Assembly: GCA_021018995.1 (NCBI GenBank)
Contig: CM037591.1
Location: forward strand, 71,575,901-71,639,900
Source: Chloranthus sessilifolius
Taxonomy: Eukaryota; Streptophyta; Magnoliopsida; Chloranthales; Chloranthaceae
Length of the DNA stretch: 64,000 bases
Direction of reading: 5' to 3'
Within the stretch, counting starts at the first letter, position 1. Every line of letters starts with the position of its first letter. A program made the translations under genes and the position numbers. This document shows, piece by piece, positions 44,834 to 55,850 of the stretch. The notes beneath the pieces were generated by a model. That model saw nothing but the letters and a program-made list of their open reading frames with translations, searched no databases and was not told the origin of the DNA.

Positions 44834-45252
44834 GCCTCAGTTTCTGCATTTTTGAACAATTCAAACATTTTAACACTTTTTGAGGCAATTTTATTGGAAT
44901 TTTTGCAAAGTTTGTAAAAGATATTTCTGGCATGGGATGATTTTCTATTTGGACATGTTCAGTGCTTTTCTTTGATTGCAATGTTATCTTTCTTGCCTAT
45001 ACCCCACTGCTTGTAGGAAGATCTTGATGATTGCCCATGAAAGTGTCCCTTGATGCTGCATGCCTTGGTGCGGGCTTCTTCTGCACAAGAGTCAAATTTA
45101 TTTTTAATGTTAGATGCCTTTTTAACTCTTAGGTGCAACTGTCTTTATAAAGCGAGTGAATCAGGTCAGCAAGCTATGGGAGCCGGTAGTGGCTTACAAA
45201 ATAATAATAAAAAATCAGAAAGAGTGGGATGAGGGCGGGGGGGGATTTTGTG
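44834..45252 (+). other. Gap between the antisense genes of element C
   Basis: 3' UTR-like DNA of antisense gene 1 (T-rich, ending near 45000), then unassigned sequence before the dyads. No gene seen. Confidence 0.45.
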
Positions 45253-45324
45253 CTGGCACAACTATCAGTTGCGTCAGGCTTAATCTGAGACAAAATGCAC
45301 TGGCGCAACTAATAGTTACGCTAG
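45253..45324. repeat. Two dyads in the gap between antisense genes, element C
   Basis: 45253-45278 (CTGGCACAACTA, T, CAGTTGCGTCAGG) and 45300-45324 (CTGGCGCAACTA, A, TAGTTACGCTAG). They are the C-type dyad found in the C LTR and lie about 160-230 bp before antisense gene 2, the same place where D carries its own dyad type. Confidence 0.8.
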
Positions 45325-45479
45325 TTTTGGCCTGGGGACCTGTGGGGCCTTATATACTAAAACCAGTCCAAATTCCCTCCCTTTTCTATTTGACTTGGTC
45401 TTTTTGACCGATTCTTTTTCTTCTTGCTTTCCTAGGGGCGGGTCCATCAACATACATTGAATTTTATATTCTTCAAAGA

Positions 45480-46991
45480 TCCTTTTATGTCTATGGACCC
45501 GCCTTCCAATCTTCCCTTACATGGAGGGCTTGGAGCCAATTTACCCCTTTCTTTGGGCATGGGGCCCAATTTTCTCAAAATTTGGCACGGGAGCCTAAAT
45601 GAGATCGAGCTCGTCGTGCTTGAGTGGCTCGGCCTGTCACGCCTTTCCTCTTCCTCAAGGTTCTTCCACGGTGGGATCTATTTCATGCGGCCACTTCATT
45701 TTGGGATGCCAATGCCCATGTGTTTCGTCATGGGAGTCGGGAGCTAACTCCAGCCCTTGAGGAGCTATCCAATTTGTCTAGTTTGAAGCTTCATAGAGGC
45801 TTCGCAAGAGTCACCCCGAAGTCGGGCTACTCTAAATCCATTCACCTTACCCTCGGTTTGAAGAAATTTGAGTATGAGAAAAGTCTCGTTGGGTGGCCCA
45901 CAAGGTGTTCGATCAAATTCCTCAAAGAACTTTTAAGTGACGAAATTCTTCGAAAATTTTCGGTTAGGAACATCTTTAATGTGAAAGCCTTTGCCCTCGG
46001 TCTCATCTCAGAAGTCCTTTTCTTTACTAGGGGAGAGAGCTTCACTCTAGCTCTTTCCAATGTTTTGATCGAATTGGCAGAGGGCGGATCAATGATGCAT
46101 TTGGTCCTTGTTGAACTATATCGATGTCTTCATGCATTTTCTCTGGGCAAGGTGGAGAACCTTAGGGGATGCCCTTTGCTATTTTAAGTCTGGTTAGGTG
46201 AGCATCTCACTATCTTGGGACCTGTGCCACGCTTTTATATCACTCGAGGCGAGGCGACTCGATGTTTTTCGGGTAGGTGTCACTTGTTTCTGCAGGGCAA
46301 TTCGTCAGCTATGAAGCTTTAGTTGACCGACGCCGAGTTGATATGGAGGCTTCCTTGGTTGGACCGGTCCTTCCCAATAGTTCATTACAGAGACCATGAG
46401 GGCATCACACTTCTAGGATTGACTGGCAGCACCTTCTATTTCCCATTTCGAGTGTTGCATCAAGTTGACTGCTCTCAGCAGGATCCATGTGAGACAAAGC
46501 CCCCTCTATATGACTTAATCTTTTCTAGGGGGACCTTCGGGGACATAGATCAGATTGTTGCTCTTTGGGAGATGCGCCAATCGATGCTGATGTGCGATAT
46601 GGAGCAGGGAGATCTAGTTCAGTCCTCCCCTGAGTACGAAGCCTGGTTATTGGCCAAGCATCGTGCTGCTGATAATCTGGACCTGCCGAAGAGTGTTGAT
46701 ACCGGAGGCCCCTGGCCTAAAAAGGAGATGGCACTCTGAACCCGTATTGAGTTGTTGACTGATGAGAAGAGGGTCCTGCATGAGCTCTTAGCGCAAGAGA
46801 AAGTTAGAGCAGGGATAGCAGAGAGCGAGGCCCTTTGTCTGAAGGGATCTTAGAGTGTTGCCCTTGGAGCCGTTGAAGCTTCTCAAAAGAGGTATAAGAA
46901 CCTTCACGGTTGTTGGTTGACCGAGCGGAATGTCTGGGAGGATGGTTTTCACGCTGAGATTAGCGCCTTGAAGCGCAAGCTGGGCCATTGA
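45480..46991 (+). pseudogene. Antisense gene 2 of element C (DUF7745-like)
   Basis: The N-terminal region near 45487 reads MSMDPPSNLPLHGGLGANLP. The main stretch 45624-46187 has WDLFHAATSFWDANAHVFRH, GSRELTPALEELSNLSSLKL, GYSKSIHLTLGLKKFEYEK, WPTRCSIKFLKELLSDE and MMHLVLVELYRCLHAFSLG. The stretch 46323-46739 has TDAELIWRLPWLDRSFPIVH and GTFGDIDQIVALWEMRQSM. The tail (46860-46991) is a coiled coil ending AEISALKRKLGH. The pattern 'FWDxxxxxFxxGxxELTPxLEE' and the LxExYRxLxA segment fit plant DUF7745-type proteins, by memory. Decayed with a few breaks. Confidence 0.6.
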
Positions 46992-48400
46992 GTCCCTCCT
47001 ACACATACATCTTTTTGCATAGATCAGATACACAAAAAAGGGGCATAAGAAATTCCTTTACAGATACACACATCTTTTTTGTATATATATTTTCTTTATG
47101 TTTTTGTTCTACTTTTTGTAAAAAGGAAGGAAAGAAAGAAAGCTAGACATCACACCGGCTATATTTTGGGATGTAGTGTAAGCGGTGCATTTGTAAAAAA
47201 GGAAAGCTATTTTATATTTACATAGACTTTTTTATTCTTTTTTTTTGTGTGCCTTTTTGGGGTGTGGTGCCTTAATCACTAGGTGAGATCTCGGGTCCTC
47301 TTTTGAGCATCGTCGAAACCCCCCTTTTAAATGGTCGGGTCTGAGGGAGTTTCAACAGCCTTACCAAGACTGGAACATCTGGAACATCAATCCCATTGGG
47401 CTGAGTCAAACCTTTCTCCTTACCTTGGGTCATACGCTTGATGAAGCAATTTCACAAAGACAATTTTGGTCAGGGCCAGATTTGAACTAGCATGAGCGGC
47501 CCGGAAAAGGGGATCAGGGAGAGTAACCAAGAGGGCTCCTCAAACATTATATTTATCGACCCATTTCAACAATTATTTTTCTTTTAAAACTCTTTTACTC
47601 ACAACGCCCAATGTGGGTTCGTCGTGCCCTCTTTTGCCCTCTTTTTACCGGTGGTGCCCTTTCGGGTTTTCACCACGTCCATGGGTTTATCTCTCTTACC
47701 CCAGGCGCCCTTTCGGGTTTTCACCTGGTCCGTACAAACATACTGTTTTTACCTGTAGCGCCCTTTCGGGTTTTCACTACGTCCATCTTACTTTGAGCTT
47801 GTATTTTTATTTTATTTTTCTTTTTATATTTTATTTTAAAAGCCACGACATAGATGTCAATTCCGTCATAGCCGGCCAAATGGGGTTCAGGTGTCGTCTC
47901 TCAACTCGGCTCATGTTGACTTAACAAATATTATGACTGCTTGTTAACCTACAAAGAGGGCTTTCTTCAAGATGTAGCTTAGCCATGGGTTGGGTTAGGA
48001 TTTGAAGGTATGCTGGGCTAAAAAGGGTTTCCTTGATACAACTTTAATTTTTCACAACATACTTTCTTCCTTAGGGGATTTTACTGTACACACTCCATGA
48101 TTCTTCTATTTTTTTCTTTTTTCTTTATCTTATTTCAAACAATCTCTTTTTGAGGTTTTGCTTTTTCGAATTTTTAGATTTTGCTAGTAACTTTACTTCC
48201 CCTCTTTTTTTGTATATGTACACACTTTTTCTTTTCCAGGGAAGTGGTTCATTGAAAGAAATGCCTAGGCTCAAAATGGGGTAGCAAAGGGTATCATCTT
48301 TTTTAGGGATGCTTTTTGGCTACAAGACTTGGAATGATGGCCGCTTTTGGGCGATTCTTAAGCAGTTACATATCTCTTCCACCAATACTTACCTTATTGT
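46992..48400 (-). other. 3' region of element C between pol and antisense genes
   Basis: Non-coding and T-rich on the + strand. It contains the GCGCCCTTTCGGGTTTTCAC units (47630-47790) shared with D. The tandem 60-bp array of D is absent. Position corresponds to D 28640-30970. Confidence 0.55.
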
Positions 48401-49925
48401 GATAGACTAAGGGTAGAACCGTCGAACGTATCTAACATTGATGGGCTTAGGAGGATGATCTCCATCCATGGTGGCAAGGCAGATGGCATATCCCGATAGC
48501 GCCTCTCGAACAATGTAAGGTCCTTCCCAGTTCGGCTTGAACTTCCCTCTCAGATCGGCGTGGAGGGATGAGAAGATCTTCTGTAATACAGTGTCTCCTA
48601 TCTTTAGATCTTGACCACGAACATGTTTATTATAAGCGCGTGTGATTCACCCTTGGTAAACTTGAGTGTGACACAAGGCTAAGAGTCTCTTCTTATCCAA
48701 TAAGTTTAATTGTTCAAAGCGAGATCTTTCTCTCTCTACTTTGGGTAAGCTTAATTCCATGAGGATTCAGAGCGAGGGTACTTCAATCTCTACCAGTAGG
48801 ATGACCTCGGTTCCTTACACAAGGGAGAATGGTGTTGCTCCTATAGTAGTATGGATCGACGTTCTGTAGGCCCATAATGCAAACAACAGTATTTCGCTCT
48901 AATCTCGGTAAGTGACGATCATCTTCTCTAGGATGTGGACGACCGTCTTGTTCGCAACTTCCACGACTCCATTAGTTTGAGGCCGATAAGGTGACGAGCG
49001 ATGGTGCTTGATCTTATATTGCTCGCAGAAGGCTCAAATGTGCCTATTCACAAAGTTTGTGCCATTGTCCGTGATAATATCCTTGGGTACTCCATATCGG
49101 CACATAATATTATTTTTGAGAAACTTCACGACGTGACTAGTCGTGATGTTGGCATATTATGCCGCTTCTACCCACTTGGTGAAGTATTCAATGGCGACGA
49201 GGATGAACCGATGTCCATTTGATGCTTTTGGATTTATCATTCCGACGACGTGAAGGCCCCAGGTAGCAAATGGCCAAGGAGTGGTCATGTAGTGAAGATT
49301 GATGGTAGGAGCGTGTATCAGACTAGAGTGTTCTAGACACTTGTAACATTTTTGAACATGTTTGTCGCAATCTAAATCTATAGTGGTCCAAAAGTATCCC
49401 TACCATAGAATTTTCTTAGCAAGCATGTGACCGCTGATGTGGGCTCTGCATACTCCATCGTGGATCTCCTTCATGATATTGATCGCTTCACCTTCAGTAA
49501 GGCACCTGAGCAAGATGTTATTGTAGGATCGCTTGTAAAGGCATTCCCCACAAATGACGTAGCCTGCCGCTAGACATTGAATGGTTCACCGGTCCATCTT
49601 GGACGTACCCTCAGGAAAAGTTAGTGTCTCAAGGAAATTCTTGATATTTGAGAACCAAGGTGGCTCATCATCAAGCTTGGTAGGTTCCTCAATCTTGAGA
49701 CAGAAGGCTGGCCCATTCCTTTGCTCAATCATAATCGGCTTCATCTCAACACCAAACAAGATTTCTATCATCGATGCTAACGTTGCTAGTGCGTCGGCAA
49801 AGCGATTTCTTATCCGAGGGACATATGAGAATGTCACGTCTTGAAAGTAAGCTATCAGATCCTTGAGGTGCTCATGGTAAGGGATCAGTATCTCATCTTT
49901 CATTTTCCAGTCACCATTCATCTAG
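48400..49925 (-). pseudogene. Integrase of element C
   Basis: Read leftwards: linker at 49586-49921 (IPYHEHLKDLIAYFQDVTFS, YVPRIRNRFADALATLASM, EPTKLDDEPPWFSNIKNFLE), zinc-binding region about 49350-49560, and core segments about 48960-49260 that match the D integrase (antisense of the region with ACTCCATTAGTTTGAGG, the 'PQTNG' block). The C-terminal module lies near 48480-48650. Heavily decayed; identification rests on co-linearity with D. Confidence 0.7.
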
Positions 49926-49954
49926 CATATAATTAACTGCGAATCGCCAAACAC

Positions 49955-50780
49955 TCAGAGGTGAGTTACATTTAGATCGAGAGCTGCCTGTAAACTAGTG
50001 GCATAAGCTTCATACTCAGCCATGTTGTTAGTGCAAGGGAAGTTGAGCTTGATAGACATGGGTACGTGGGATCCTTTTGGCGAAATCAGAATGGCGCCAA
50101 CTCCTTGACCCTCGACATTTGCTGCCCCGTCAAAGTGCATTACCTAAGAATCTTCTGCTTCTTCAGTATCATCTTCCGTCATGAATAGGATGTCCTCATC
50201 AGGGAACTAAGTTATCAACGGCTCATAATCTGGCAAAGGATTGTCAGCAAGATGATCGACGAGTGACTGCCCCTTGATCAACTTCTGAGTGACATAGGTG
50301 ATGTCAAACTCCGACACTAATAGCTGCCATTGTGCAATCCGCTCAATGAGAGCCGGCTTCTCGAACAGGTATTTAAACGGGTCCATTCGGGCCAGAAGTA
50401 GAACGGCTTGAGATAGCAAGTAATGGCGGAGCCACTGAGTAGCCCATACAAGTGACAGGCATGATTTCTTCAGATGAGAATAACATGTTTCATAATCAGT
50501 AAACTTCTTGCTCAGATAGTAGATGGTCTACTCACTTCTTACAGTTTTGTCAGGCTGCCCTAAGACACATCCCATCAAAACTTTCGTCATGGAGAGATAC
50601 ATCAAGAGTGGTCTCCCTGGCTCGGGCGGTACCAACACAGGTGGGTTAAGGAGGTAGCTTTTGATTTTATCGAATGTTGCCTGGCAATCGTCCTTCCTTT
50701 CAACGGGCGGGTTCTTCCTTAGTAGCTTAAAGATTGGCGTGGAGATGGGCGTTAGCTGTGCAATGAACCAACTTATATAT
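49955..50780 (-). pseudogene. RNase H and second RNase H of element C
   Basis: 49955-50140 reads MHFDGAANVEGQGVGAILIS, PKGSHVPMSIKLNFP and CTNNMAEYEAYATSLQAALD, the archaeal-type RNase H of Tat/Ogre elements. 50207-50419 reads LLLARMDPFKYLFEKPALIE and RIAQWQLLVSEFDITYV, the end of the Ty3 RNase H. Co-linear with D 26361-27160. Confidence 0.75.
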
Positions 50781-51700
50781 TATATTATGCCCAAGGATCC
50801 TCTAACTTCTTTCATGGTAGATGGTGGAAAATTTTCTGTGATAGCTTTGACTTTGATTGGGTCGACCTCGATCCCTCTCCTGCTAATGATGGATCCCAAC
50901 AGTTTCCCTGATATCGCACCAAATATGCACTTTTGTGAATTCAGATGTAACCTGTACTTTCTCAACCTCTCAAATAGCTTATGAAGGTTTACCTGAATAA
51001 TCGCCTCGCTCCTGTGACTTGGCTATCATATCATCGACGTACACTTAAATTTCTTGATGCATCATGTCGTGAAATAGTACAGTCATAGCTCTAGGGTATG
51101 TTACACCGGCATTCTTCAGCCCAAACGGCATAATGCGGTAGCAAAAGGTCCCCCAAGGAGTGATAAATGTCATCTTCTCTCGATCTGCCTCTGCCATCTT
51201 AATTTGATTGTATCCTGAGAATATGTCCATAAAAGAAAGCATCTCATGCTTAGCAGTGTTATCGACCAAGATGTCGATGTGTGGCAGTGGGAAATCATCC
51301 TTCGGACTCACCTTGTTCAAATTACATAAATCAATACACATGTGGACCTTTCCATCCTTCTTCGGTACAGACACGATATTGGCTAGCCACTGTGAGTATT
51401 TGGATTCCATGAGAAACCTCACATCATATTGCTTGATGACCTCGTCCTTGACTTTCAACATTCATTCAGGTCGGAGACATCTCAGCTTCTGCTTAATTGG
51501 CTTTATATCAGGGTAGAGAGGCAACTCATGCTCGACCAAATCAATGTCTAGACTAGGCATGTCCTCATACGACCAAATAAAAATGTCTTGGTATGACTAA
51601 AGGAAGTCGATCATGCTTTTTCTTTCTTCAGGAAACAGCGACGTTCCAATCTTGGTAATTTAGGGAATCTCCTCAGTCCCTAGATTAACATCCTCGGTTT
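50780..51700 (-). pseudogene. Reverse transcriptase of element C
   Basis: 51045-51461 holds SKYSQWLANIVSVPKKDGKV, HMCIDLCNLNKVSPKDDFPL, MLSFMDIFSGYNQIKMAEAD, TPWGTFCYRIMPFGLKNAG. 50780-50965 holds RKYRLHLNSQKCIFGAISGK and SIISRRGIEVDPIKVKA. The YVDD-box region lies near 51030. Very close to D in order and sequence. Decayed with several breaks. Confidence 0.8.
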
Positions 51701-52287
51701 CCTCGACAATAGGGGTAGGGCCATGCTCAAATTTAGCAAACTGGTCAAGGAGCTAATTGGGGAGCTCCTCCAAGGCGATATCCTCATCCAGACTTGTAAC
51801 TCCAACCTCTTCTTGTATTTCTATAGGAAAGGGGTCGATTTTATGTGGGACGAGTACTTCGATTAAGGCATCTTTTTGTGAGATTTTGTCTAGAATTTTA
51901 AATGATAATATTTTTGGACTTTGTACTTTTTTAATGTTCTTGGGATTTTTATTTTCTTCAGAGCTGGACCCCTGACAGCATGAGTCTATGTATATACAAG
52001 GTATTACCTACCAATGGCTTATCTAACTTTTTATAGGTTATTTTTTTTAGGAAACGGGAGCCAAATGTTAGGCCACTCCTCGCTTTTAGGGTTTGGGGCA
52101 AAGATTCCCAGTTACGTACCTACGAGGCCGCTCCTTTACCTATTTGGATAGAGGGTGCTGACTGATACGTCTCTTTGGAGTTAGCCTCCATCATGTTGAT
52201 CCCCATTTCGTTTGAGATGATGTCCTTCAATGTTAACACAGTTTTGTGGTGATTCACCACAAGGGGAGTTTGTTTAGGTACGGGCCA

Positions 52288-53350
52288 TCATTCCTCAAAG
52301 AGGAATAACGTGGCCGAGTCTATCTCGTGATTGGGAAGGGTGATGTAGGGATTGGTGGGGTGGACTGGTGCTCTGGGCTTATGTGGGGTCAATTGGGTTA
52401 CCCCATTCTGATCAATCTTCACAACCCTGGCACTCACAAATGAATTCCTGGTATGAGGCCTGAGCCGAGGTTTCTCTTCTATGAGGATCCCCCTGGCTTT
52501 TGTAGGTGTAGTGGCACATGCTTTCTCCTTAGCCTCTGTTACTTCTTCCTTGGGCTTATAACTAAGCCCGAATCTGACTTTCTGCCCCACTTTGGTTGTG
52601 ACGGGCTCCCTTCAGCCTTGTAATCTGGGCCCAAGCCCCCTTCCTTTCTGATAGCCCTACTTTTGGAGCATAGCCACTACCGCTATCATTTCCCCTCCGG
52701 TTCTTGGAGTGATGCCATCGATGGGCTCCGGGAGTATCGTCAACACCTCGTATTCAAAACTATGGAGGTCGACGTCCTCAGAGGTGTGCGGCACATACAG
52801 CACATTGGGCTTTTCAACATTGTTGGTGGCCTTCTCTTTCTCACTATGCCCCTCATCGATGATTGTGATGATCTTATGTCCCGATGCAAATTTGAGTATC
52901 TGGTGCAATGTGAAGGGTATCGCTCTAACCTCATGTAGCCACAAGCACCCCAGTAGCTGATTAAATGAGGATTTGATGTGCATTACTTGAAACAATATGG
53001 AGAAGGTCATTGGCCCAATTAATATCTCAAGATCAACTTCTCCCATTATCTCTCTCCTGGTATTGTCAAAACTCGGGCACTAGTTCTCGTGGGTCTCAGC
53101 ATGCAAGGATCTATCCCAATCTGGGTGGCGGTTCTTAGCGGACATATGTTCAATGCAGACCCATTATCGATCAAAACTAGGAGAATAATCATATTTTCAG
53201 ACTCAATGGTTATATTCAAAGATTTTGAGTGGCTACCCCTTCCTCAGGTAAAGTGGCATCAGAAAATGAAATGGCATTTGGAGCCATCACTTGACCAATT
53301 ATTTGTCCAACTTCATCCGGGCTAACTTGAAGTGAGACATGCGCATTCTT
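52288..53350 (-). pseudogene. Protease and G-patch region of element C
   Basis: 52657-53046 has GEVDLEILIGPMTFSILFQV, HIKSSFNQLLGCLWLHEVRA and IPFTLHQILKFASGHKIITI, matching the post-active-site part of the D protease. Downstream, around 52590-52670, lies the G-patch remnant, followed by QKVRFGLSYKPKEEVTEAKE and HTRNSFVSARVVKIDQNG (52288-52590). Decayed. Confidence 0.7.
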
Positions 53351-53391
53351 TAACGCCTCCATTAAAGCTTGAAAATAGAGTGGGGACGTCA

Positions 53392-53962
53392 TTAATAGAT
53401 CTCATATAGTATATGGGCAGACATTCTTCTCAACTGAGTCTCTAGTATATGTTCTCGACTCATCTTCTCGAAGGGATTCACTGCGCTATCTTTCTTCCCC
53501 TCTGGTTGGGCTTGTGCTACTACCGGTGCTTCTGGTTGCTTTAAAATCATTCCAGACTGAGTAATGAAGTCCACTTCCCCTTCTCTATGTCTACCGGCAT
53601 TGATATCTGTTTGTTTGTAACTCAGCGGGACCTGATGAGGATCATCGGTCAGCCCCAAAATCTAGAATGGTATAGCCGGTATCGGAAGCACTTACACTGT
53701 GGGCTCAGGAGGTGTGGGCAACACTTGATTTATTTCTATGGTAGCTGGTTGGGTGGCAAAATTGGGCCAAATGGGGGTGGTGAAGCTTGAGGGTGGTGGT
53801 ACTGGGGGAAACGGGGTGAAAGTAGGCCATTGGTAGTTGATGCGCGATAGAGGAATGGGGGTTTGATGGGCCATCGAGTAATTGACGGGAGTGTTGGTGT
53901 ATGGTTGATTTTCATTTATGTGCACCTAATTGACCGGTGTGAGTGATGAAAAGTAAGTCCTA
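53392..53962 (-). pseudogene. Gag-protease linker of element C
   Basis: 53692-53925 is Pro/Thr-rich (YTNTPVNYSMAHQTPIPLSR, WPTFTPFPPVPPPSSFTTP). 53392-53658 has PLSYKQTDINAGRHREGEVD, FITQSGMI and NPFEKMSREHILETQLRRMS, matching the D linker at 23491-23660. The gag part upstream is separated from it by element B. Confidence 0.65.
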
Positions 53963-53967
53963 AGATC

Positions 53968-55827
53968 TGTTGTTGATCTAAGTGTGCATGATTTATTTGT
54001 ACTTTGAAGACAGATTTGCAAATGATGAATTATACTGAGTAAAAGATCATCCACAGGGAATTGATTTAAAATATATGATAAACCTCCAGATTTGAGCTAC
54101 TAGATCTGGCCTCTAATCCTATCTACAAAGCAAATAAGATGGGAGGTTGAATTTGTCACATTAACTCAATTATCTAAAAGTAAAATTACAACTAAATGAT
54201 CCAGATCCGAGTTGGGGGAATTGGATGCAAAATTAATAAGAATGGAGAAATAACAGCTAACTTAAGCTTAGTATTTGATTGCAGAATGAGAACTAGTGTA
54301 GCACAGTCGAGAAAGTATTAAATCTTCATCTGGCTACCAGCTCAGATGTAAGAGAAAATAATCCAATTCAAGGATTAGGACTGAGTTGAACTGATGGCTA
54401 TGATTTGTCCACTGTCATGGACACAGATCATCCAATAGTCTTCAATCCGAAGTCCTGATTCAGAACATAAGCACCACTACAAAAGCTGTAAGAAATCAGG
54501 TTACAAACACAGATTCTCACAGGGATAATGAATTAAGGGAAATTGCTTTAAAAATAGTAAATCTAAGGGATTCTAATGAGTGAGGAGATCACAATGAACC
54601 CTCAACATGAATCCAATTGAGAACGTACTGATGAAAGTAACCTTTTCAAATCCACCATTACATTTATAGAGCACAGCTTAAACCGCTCTCGGATTTGTAG
54701 TCTTGAATACAATTCTCACTTGAATTACATAAGTATCCCATAGTTCTCAGTTACAAACAAAAGCTAAGCTATTACATAGGTTTCATACAAGCTATCTTGA
54801 TCTAAATGGGTAATGGGGCAGCAGGAATGAAACTCAAATTCTGGATGTCCAAATTGGGCAAATAGTTCGTCTATTTATAGTTTTCCCCAAGTTCAACTCA
54901 GATGTGCATCAACCAATCAGAATTGGTTAGATCCATATCAACCAATAGGAGTCGAGCACAGGGATCCAGATCTGTTCTGGCCAATCAGAACTGCTTGATC
55001 TGGTTCAGCCAATCAGGAGACAGGGGCATCAATTCTGTTATGTAATTCAAAAATTTGTTTGAACTTCTAGAAGTTTCCGCCAAGTAATTCCATCTTTGGA
55101 TGTTCACATGGGGTGAAATGTGCCTCTGGTTCGTACTCAGAATCTTCTAGAATGCCCTTGAGCTTTTACATGCATTGGGGCGCGTGCAGATCAAGCATAG
55201 ATCTGGTGCAATTTGGAAATACCCTTGTAGATGCTGAGAACCTTCAGAATACCATTTCACATAGTTTGGAGACCTTTTCAAAATGTCCTGCAACTTCTGA
55301 AGCTCTATTCACACAAATTGAAGACCTTTTCGAAGGGAAATATGACTTCTGGAGCTCTATTCGCATAGATCTGGTGCAGTTTGCAAGGAGTTTTCTTCTT
55401 TTCGAATAGATCATCAGCAAGTTTGGTTCCTTTCGAATAGATCAGGTGCTCTTCGAAAACCAAGCCTAGAGCTTTAGTTCTATTATCAAGGTTCAGGTTC
55501 TTTTCGAATAGATCAGGAATCTTTTCGAATAGTATTCTGTAGTGCATTCTTCTTTTTGAATAGCTCCAAACTTATTTCTAAGCTGAAACCAGGCCTTTGT
55601 CTTCTTTAGTTTAGGCATTTTGATATCCAATGAGGTTGTCCCTTCTCTTTCTTCCTCCAAATTAAGATTGGTCATCATCTGTTTAGTATTTTTAAGCTAC
55701 TTCCATAGTTAAGCCTGCCGTTATTGTCAGCTATAAAACAAACACTTAAAAAACTTATTTAGTTCTCTCAAGGGTCTATCAAGGCCCAGATTATGGGGTG
55801 GAAAATGGTATTTTCTAGTTCTCGACA
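53968..55827 (-). repeat. 3' LTR of element B
   Basis: On the + strand TGTTGTTGATCTAAG to GTTCTCGACA; on the - strand TGTCGAGAACTAG...GATCAACAACA. Preceded on the - strand by the polypurine tract. Contains the TTCGAATAG motif field (55269-55567), a TATA box (54871-54879, - strand CTATAAATAG) and one leader hairpin box (54394-54434). It lacks a block of roughly 100 bp present in the 5' LTR. Confidence 0.9.
55269..55567 (-). repeat. CTTTTCGAATAG motif field, 3' LTR of B
   Basis: About ten copies of CTTTTCGAATAG, CCTTTTCGAAGGG, CTATTCGCATAG and similar with the self-complementary TTCGAA core, some 390-690 bp upstream of the TATA box on the - strand. Equivalent to 62594-62889 in the 5' LTR. Confidence 0.75.
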
Positions 55828-55850
55828 CACCCCCAAACCTAAGCTTTGCT
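55828..55850 (-). promoter_or_regulatory. Polypurine tract, element B
   Basis: On the - strand AAGCTTAGGTTTGGGGGTG directly before the 3' LTR start TGTCGAGAAC. Identical to the tract of element A. Confidence 0.8.
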
